From the NCBI GenBank assembly GCA_037389465.1, contig JAZARR010000070.1, positions 393,501 to 457,500 of the forward strand: a stretch of DNA of 64,000 bases, given 5' to 3'. The translations under genes were made by a program, and so were the position numbers. Source of the stretch: Baylisascaris procyonis (Eukaryota > Nematoda > Chromadorea > Rhabditida > Ascarididae). The notes beneath the pieces are model-generated. The model was given only the letters and a program-made list of their open reading frames with translations. It was not told the DNA's origin and made no database searches. Of this stretch, positions 58,140 through 64,000 are shown in pieces (positions within the stretch are counted from its first letter, which is position 1; each line of letters starts with the position of its first letter).

Positions 58140-61100
58140 CTTTTCGATATTCAACCATCGAGTCGTAAAAAAAATCTGATGCCACTCATTGCGGAACCAT
58201 TACATCCGTTGCGTCGATCGTAAATATCAAGAGGTGATACGTTGTGCTAAATTGTTTTTCCCCAATCATTTCCTTTCTTTTGTTTCATCTTCTTCCACTC
58301 ATTCTATCTCTCTCTCGTTTGTTGCTGTACTCTTTTTTTTTTTTAAATCCGTTCAACTTCATTAAAATAATTAAAATTGCTTACAGGTAATAACATGCCT
58401 GATAAGTCAATATTTTAATAAACAATATTTAAATAGTCAATATTTAATTTTAAATTTAATTAATTTTTTCTTGTTTAATTTATTCGATAAATATTTTAAT
58501 AAACTTTTAATTTTTCTGTTATACGAGGGTGAATAATTTCCATTGAGGAATATTTTGATTGTGAGCTTAAGTGGCTATAAGAAATCGGCCTAATAAAGGC
58601 ACTCATCTCTCTTTTGACCGCGTGACTATGCTTAAAGAAGAAAATTTTTCGATGTTTGCAAATAATCGATACAAGAGAGGCTTATTGGGATTTTTATTCG
58701 GCGGTCAACTGAAATGAGGAATTTTTAAAGGGATTTTCAAAAATTTTTAAAATCAATTTTTAAAGGATATCTATATTTTTGGATTTCAGAGGATTGTGAA
58801 GACTAGAGAAAGGCCGACAAAAATTACATACATATTTAGTGAGTTTCGAAAATGTCGTCGAAAGAATTAGAAGTTTATTAGTTAAACTTCCGATGGAACT
58901 CTATAGGTATCATTACAAAGTTGTGCATACTATTCGCTTAATACAATGATATGTACGAAAATTATTTTCTTTTTATATAAGTAAGTCAGTAAAAAAAAGT
59001 TTCTAGAAGTGCGCCAAGGTAGTTGCTCAGCGAATAAACGCTTCAAATTCGCAACTCGTTAAGTTGGTCACCGATCCCAAAAACTTGGCCATAGCCAATG
59101 GCTTTATGTTAGATAATGCTGAAATATAATATTTGCAAAAATAAATTTTTATGTATCAATGGCCAAGGTATTATTGGCCTTAATATTGGATAGGTATGTA
59201 CTTGGTGATCATTGAACACTGCGTCACAACTGACTAAATGAATTGCATTCCTCGAATTCCATTGAGCGGCTGTGAATTGTTTTCTTGAGTTAACAAATAC
59301 AGTGACCTCAGGTAGTTCTCGAACAAATACCTCAAGTAGTTCTTGAACTAAGGTATTGCTTGGTGAAGAAAATTTATGTGCATCGAAAATATTGCATAAA
59401 AAATCGTGAAATTTGATTTACAGAAATAGTTAATTTAACGCATAATTAATGCGCCTATAGTGAATAAATGATTTATCAAGAAAATATTTTTCTTTTATTG
59501 TATGCAAATGTTCCTCTAAATTTTCTATAAGAGATAATTCATTAAATGTATAAACTAAGTCTGAAAGTCCAATCGATAATGCTCTTTCATAGTTGTTCTT
59601 GAAGAACGATTATTTATTATTTCGATAATTTTTTCAATAATTTAGCAACTATTTATAACACAGTGACCTTATCCCACTACCTTATATCACTCATTGTTCA
59701 TCCTTTTCGATCATTTTCACTGCTTTGTTTTTTTACTATTCTTTATTATTGAAATGATAATATATGAATGTCATTCTCTTATTTACTTTGTATATGAGAA
59801 GTGAAATAATTCATTATTGCTACTCATCCGTTTTTTAATTTTCCTCGAAAATCTTAGTTCTGCTCAATTATTTTAGAGTAATTTCTTTTTTATTTAAAGT
59901 AAAATTTCAATAAAAAGTAATTATATATATATTGAATTTCACTATCTACATAAAAATTTATTAAAACTTCGAAGAAAATTTGGGAAGGCGCATTTTTTTT
60001 TTGAAGAAAACTTTCATGAGAGGATCAGTTTCTTTAGAACGTAATAACAATGCGAGGCATATTTTTATTATTTGTTGGAGATTACTGAAACTGCTTAGTG
60101 TGATGAAGGACGTTACAAAAGCGCATATCGTGCCGACTCCTGTGGCGCGCTTTCCCACTTTCATTAATCCCTTTCGTTCTTATGTTTAGTGCTTTTTGTA
60201 AATTTGCTTGAAAAAAAATCATTATAAAGGGATTGTTTTTTTTCCATATAGGTCTATCTGTTTGCTTGGTCGATTCAGCTCAGAAATCACCGCAAAATAA
60301 GTTAGAGTAATGAAATCCAATAATTCCCCATACCAGACTTCAAACTGTTATATGAAATTTGAAGAAAGGGGGGGGGAGGTGGAATCAAAGATATTTAAAT
60401 ATATTAAAATATTTGCATATAATTGCTAACCGATCGGATTATATATTGAGTCTTAAAACAAGTGGTGATGCATGTGAAGAGAGCTGAACTGAAATGTGCA
60501 ATTTACATTTTACTCATCTGAGTCGATTGACTTTACCAGCCAGGATAAAGAAAATCTGCACACCAATGGCTTTAAATCGTAGCTTTTTCGAAAGTATAAA
60601 TCCTCCAACAAAGATCTCTTTTTCTATGATCTCTTTACTATAGAACGAGAATTCAATCAGTGTAAAACGGATGCAAATTTTTTTAATAAAATTGATTGTT
60701 CATTCATTTTATCGAATTTGATTGTTTAAGTATTATATATTGATATAGGTGGTTATTCTATCGTATACAGTATGCGTAATAAATTTCACAATCGTAGGTA
60801 CGGTAATTTTCGAGTTGAAATTAGATGCAAATGTGAGGTTGTCATATTACAATTTTGTAATGCAAAATTGTAAAAGCGCATGAAACTTGTTATATACGTT
60901 TGCAAAGTCGAAATGGATATGAATAATACGGTACATTATTCAGCCCCTTAATTGGTGAATACGATATGTTGCTGAATGATACGGTATATTGCTAATAGGT
61001 CATTTAGTTGTTTGATTAGCTAAATGAAGAGGCAAGAGTTCTACGGGATGCGTTTTTTTCATTCATTCAATTCACTTGTCTTTCCTCTTTTTTTCTTCTA

Positions 61101-64000
61101 TTTTCGTTTTTTTTTTGTTTCTCTGCTCAGTTGGCCTGGCTGAATAGTCGAAACCATGCTGTTCTGACACTCTTTATCTCTTTGTTACCCTTCTCTTCTA
61201 TCTCCGTTTCTTGTCCCAATAATTGACCATTTCTGCGAAATTATTTCTCAGGAAATTTAATGCCACGATGACGTCATTCATTGATGATGATACCGTGGAA
61301 TTAGCACCCTTATGTAGATGTAAAAAAGTAGGAGTGTTCATAGCTTTTTCCTACTTATAATAAATTTTATTTGCATTTATTATGCAAATGTGTTTGAATA
61401 AATATCAATTATTTGCTACTTTTGAATAAATTAATTATTTAAATTGCGAATTTCTGAAAAATGTTGGCCAAAAATTCCCCCCCTTCCCCCTTAAGTGTAT
61501 TTTTTAAGTGAGAAAATTACTAAATAAAATTATTGAAAATGATTTTTGAAAACGATGTCACTCTTGCATTTCTTCTTTGATAATATTATAATCACTTGTG
61601 AATTCCATCGAAATGAGGCGTTCATAATTTTAGATTGGCTTTATATTTTCTTTAATAATTTAAGTCTAGAAAAGCATTTGAAGAATATATTTTTGATTAA
61701 ATAATAATTCAAAAATATTGCAAAAATTCTAATAGAAATAATGAATGAAAATATCGGTTTTTTTTTTACTTCTACAATAATTCTTCTCAAATATTGTTTG
61801 TTTTTTTCCATATTTTTGCTCGTGAATATTTTATATTCCACAAATTTTCATTGCAAACAAATTTATGGAATCATTTTTGAGGGTTAGCCACAATGGATCA
61901 CAATTTTCTCGTGCTAATTGCGAATATATAAATAAGGATCGCATTGTTTCTTGAAATGTGCATAGTTATCGTTATGAATCAAACATTATGGACTCATCAT
62001 CTGTAACGTTATGATTCAGGTGAATGAAGTTGTAGCTGAAAAAATTCATTGAAAGATGGCTATTGATTGGAATAGAACTTCCGCATAGCTATTGCTTAGA
62101 ATTATAGTTTTACTTTGTATATTTTATAAATATTTATAATAAAATATAACAATTATATTTATGAATAATAAGTAGCAAAATGTAAATATATCATATATTA
62201 TAAAAAGTAAAATAAAATATATGTTATAATTTTCCATTATGACGTCATTATCGCGCTCCTTAGTAGTACTAAATGATCATAATTCAGATGAACGCATAAG
62301 CGATGTGGAATTTTTTTCTTTTGCTACGGTTATTTCATATAACAGGAATACATTGGATGTAAATCCTTACGATTTATTCGTATTTCTCTATAGTTTGAGC
62401 ATCTGACGGTCATTTGTTCTTATTTAATCTACCATTATCATCATCTTACCTCATATGTTTTATTAATATTCACTTGAAATACTCTTATTGTTTTCCAGTT
62501 GTTTCGATAACATACGTAGATAGATGCATAGGTAATTGAGGCCATCGTAAAAAATGTTTATACAAAATTCGGTAGGTAAATATGTTTAAAAAAATCTAAA
62601 AGCATAATATATTTTGTTATGGCCGATAAGGAATCTCTCTTTTTCCCTTTTCCGAACGTTTTTGGCCAATACATTCACGAGTTGGCGACACCGTTGAGTT
62701 GTTGAGCTGAACTGTTAAATGACTCTCATCGTTGCTCGATTAATCTGCAATCTAAAGGGTAAAGACTCATTCATCTCGATGACCTTGCGCTAGTGGAACT
62801 CGTTTTTGCGATGGCGATCTCTCGTTAATGCATCAGCCGGAAGGACTCTTTGATCATCACTGTCCATATCGCATTCCTCAAATTCCATTCACTATGCTCC
62901 CATCTACCACATTCCTCTTTAAATTCTACATTTAGCGCTGCTACTTTTTGAACATTATAAATATATCTTCAATGGAATTTTAGAAAATTTGAAAAATTTT
63001 GACCTCTATTGATCTATTGACTTGATCAAAAAGTTTTGATCTGTTGATCTGTTCGATCTATATTGATCTATAAAATCTATTTTGTAATTACGAAAAGAAT
63101 TATGATTAGTTTTAAAGTTTTATATAACTAATATGACAGATCTATATTTCAATGGATTAAATCCCAATTCTTTAGCCATCTCATTTCTCTCTGCTTTCTT
63201 TCTTTCCTCTCATTTTGTATGAAATTAAGATGAGTCAAATATATTGCACGAAATTTGATTAGTAAATTCAAAGCATCAATATTCTTTCCTTTCTGTTTGT
63301 AATTCATTTCACATCTCTTTGCTCCATTTTTATGCTTTACTATTTCACTTTTTTACTCTATTCACTTACTTATTTTACTTTACTTTTTGCTTTACTTTAG
63401 TCATTAAAGTTCCCCACTTCCTATTTTCGTTAGTGAATTTTAGTATACAAGCAGTGGTTCCTCTCTTCTCTATTTTCTCTTTCTCTCTCCGTTTTCCTCT
63501 ATATTTTTACAAGTGTGAAGTGATATTTTTATAAATCAGTTAACGATTAATATCCTATAAAGATTAAATTTCTCTTTGGGTTCATAGATTGATATAAGCA
63601 TAAATAGTATACGGAAATGGTCAATATTGGTTACGGTAGTTGTGCATTTCACGTTTATCGAAATTTTTCATCACCGGATATGACTCAATTAGGGAGGCAA
63701 GAAATCCTTCACTCATGTTTCCGGTGTTTTTGAATATATATTGTTGGCCAAATTTTCTCACTTTTTCAAAAATTAACCTAATGAGTTCCATATTAATTTC
63801 TCGTTTTATATATTATGGCTATAATTTTTGGAAAAAATCCCAATACGATATTTTCATGAAAAATTTTTCAGTATTAGTAGATGAAAAATCGATCCTTTTT
63901 TTTACGATCTCTGGCACATTTCCAGTTTGAAGTTTTTTGGAAATTTTTTATCTCAGTGAAAATCGAATTAAAAATCATTCGTAGAAACGAATATTATTTC
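58140..64000. other. Right end: no confirmed exon
   Basis: AT-rich sequence, probably intron(s) of the gene starting at 56556 and/or intergenic. Apart from the two exon candidates near 61133 and 61253 and the short element at 60117, I see nothing I can support. Open frames at 63319-63534 and 63640-63930 look like chance. Confidence 0.4.
60117..60165. repeat. Short dispersed element, copy B (pair with 20130-20180)
   Basis: AAAAGCGCATATCGTGCCGA followed by CTCCTGTGGCGCGCTTT. It matches the element at 20130 closely and begins and ends with the complementary heptamers AAAGCGC and GCGCTTT. Confidence 0.6.

Overview
This is AT-rich animal DNA carrying intron-rich genes, and it most likely comes from a nematode. 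Exons are short (47 to about 317 bases) and introns run from about 60 bases to 2 kb. Acceptors are mostly TTTCAG or TTGCAG. At four genes an acceptor-like AG sits only 8 to 32 bases before the start codon, which fits spliced-leader trans-splicing. A small secreted protein resembles the nematode C6 family. I cannot name the species.

Layout. (1) 210-580, plus strand: the last two exons of a proteasome beta-1 subunit (PSMB6-like), whose body lies left of the window. (2) 581-4800: mostly gene-free, with microsatellites, a 31-bp palindrome-containing tandem array and one orphan piece that reads like a terminal exon. (3) 4818-5780, minus strand: a small secreted Cys-containing protein, 3' end not found. 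(4) 8974-14937, minus strand: a complete 12-exon gene for the GTP-type succinyl-CoA ligase beta subunit (SUCLG2-like, 424 aa by my reconstruction). (5) 15093-15719, minus strand: an unidentified two-exon reading frame. (6) 20379-22685, plus strand: a complete four-exon GOLGA7/Erf4-family gene (156 aa). (7) 26667-49252, plus strand: a complete 24-exon gene of the ARIP4/RAD54L2 subfamily of SNF2 helicases (1198 aa). It fills about a third of the window. (8) 49253-56555: gene-free, rich in short tandem arrays. (9) 56556 onward: the first coding exon of a gene I cannot identify; its later exons could not be placed with confidence.

The genes are unrelated housekeeping or regulatory genes: proteasome, TCA cycle, protein palmitoylation and chromatin remodelling. 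I see no operon or functional cluster.

The most notable non-genic features are a retroposon-like family with two copies, one flanked by a 13-bp target-site duplication; a large foldback (inverted repeat) in the last RAD54L2 intron; and many minisatellites of 10 to 103 bp period. About half of the reconstructed introns also start with GTT, an unusual share. No CRISPR array, rRNA gene or convincing tRNA was seen. All exon joins were made by eye from open frame, splice-site dinucleotides and matching phase, supported by family similarity recalled from knowledge; no alignment was run.
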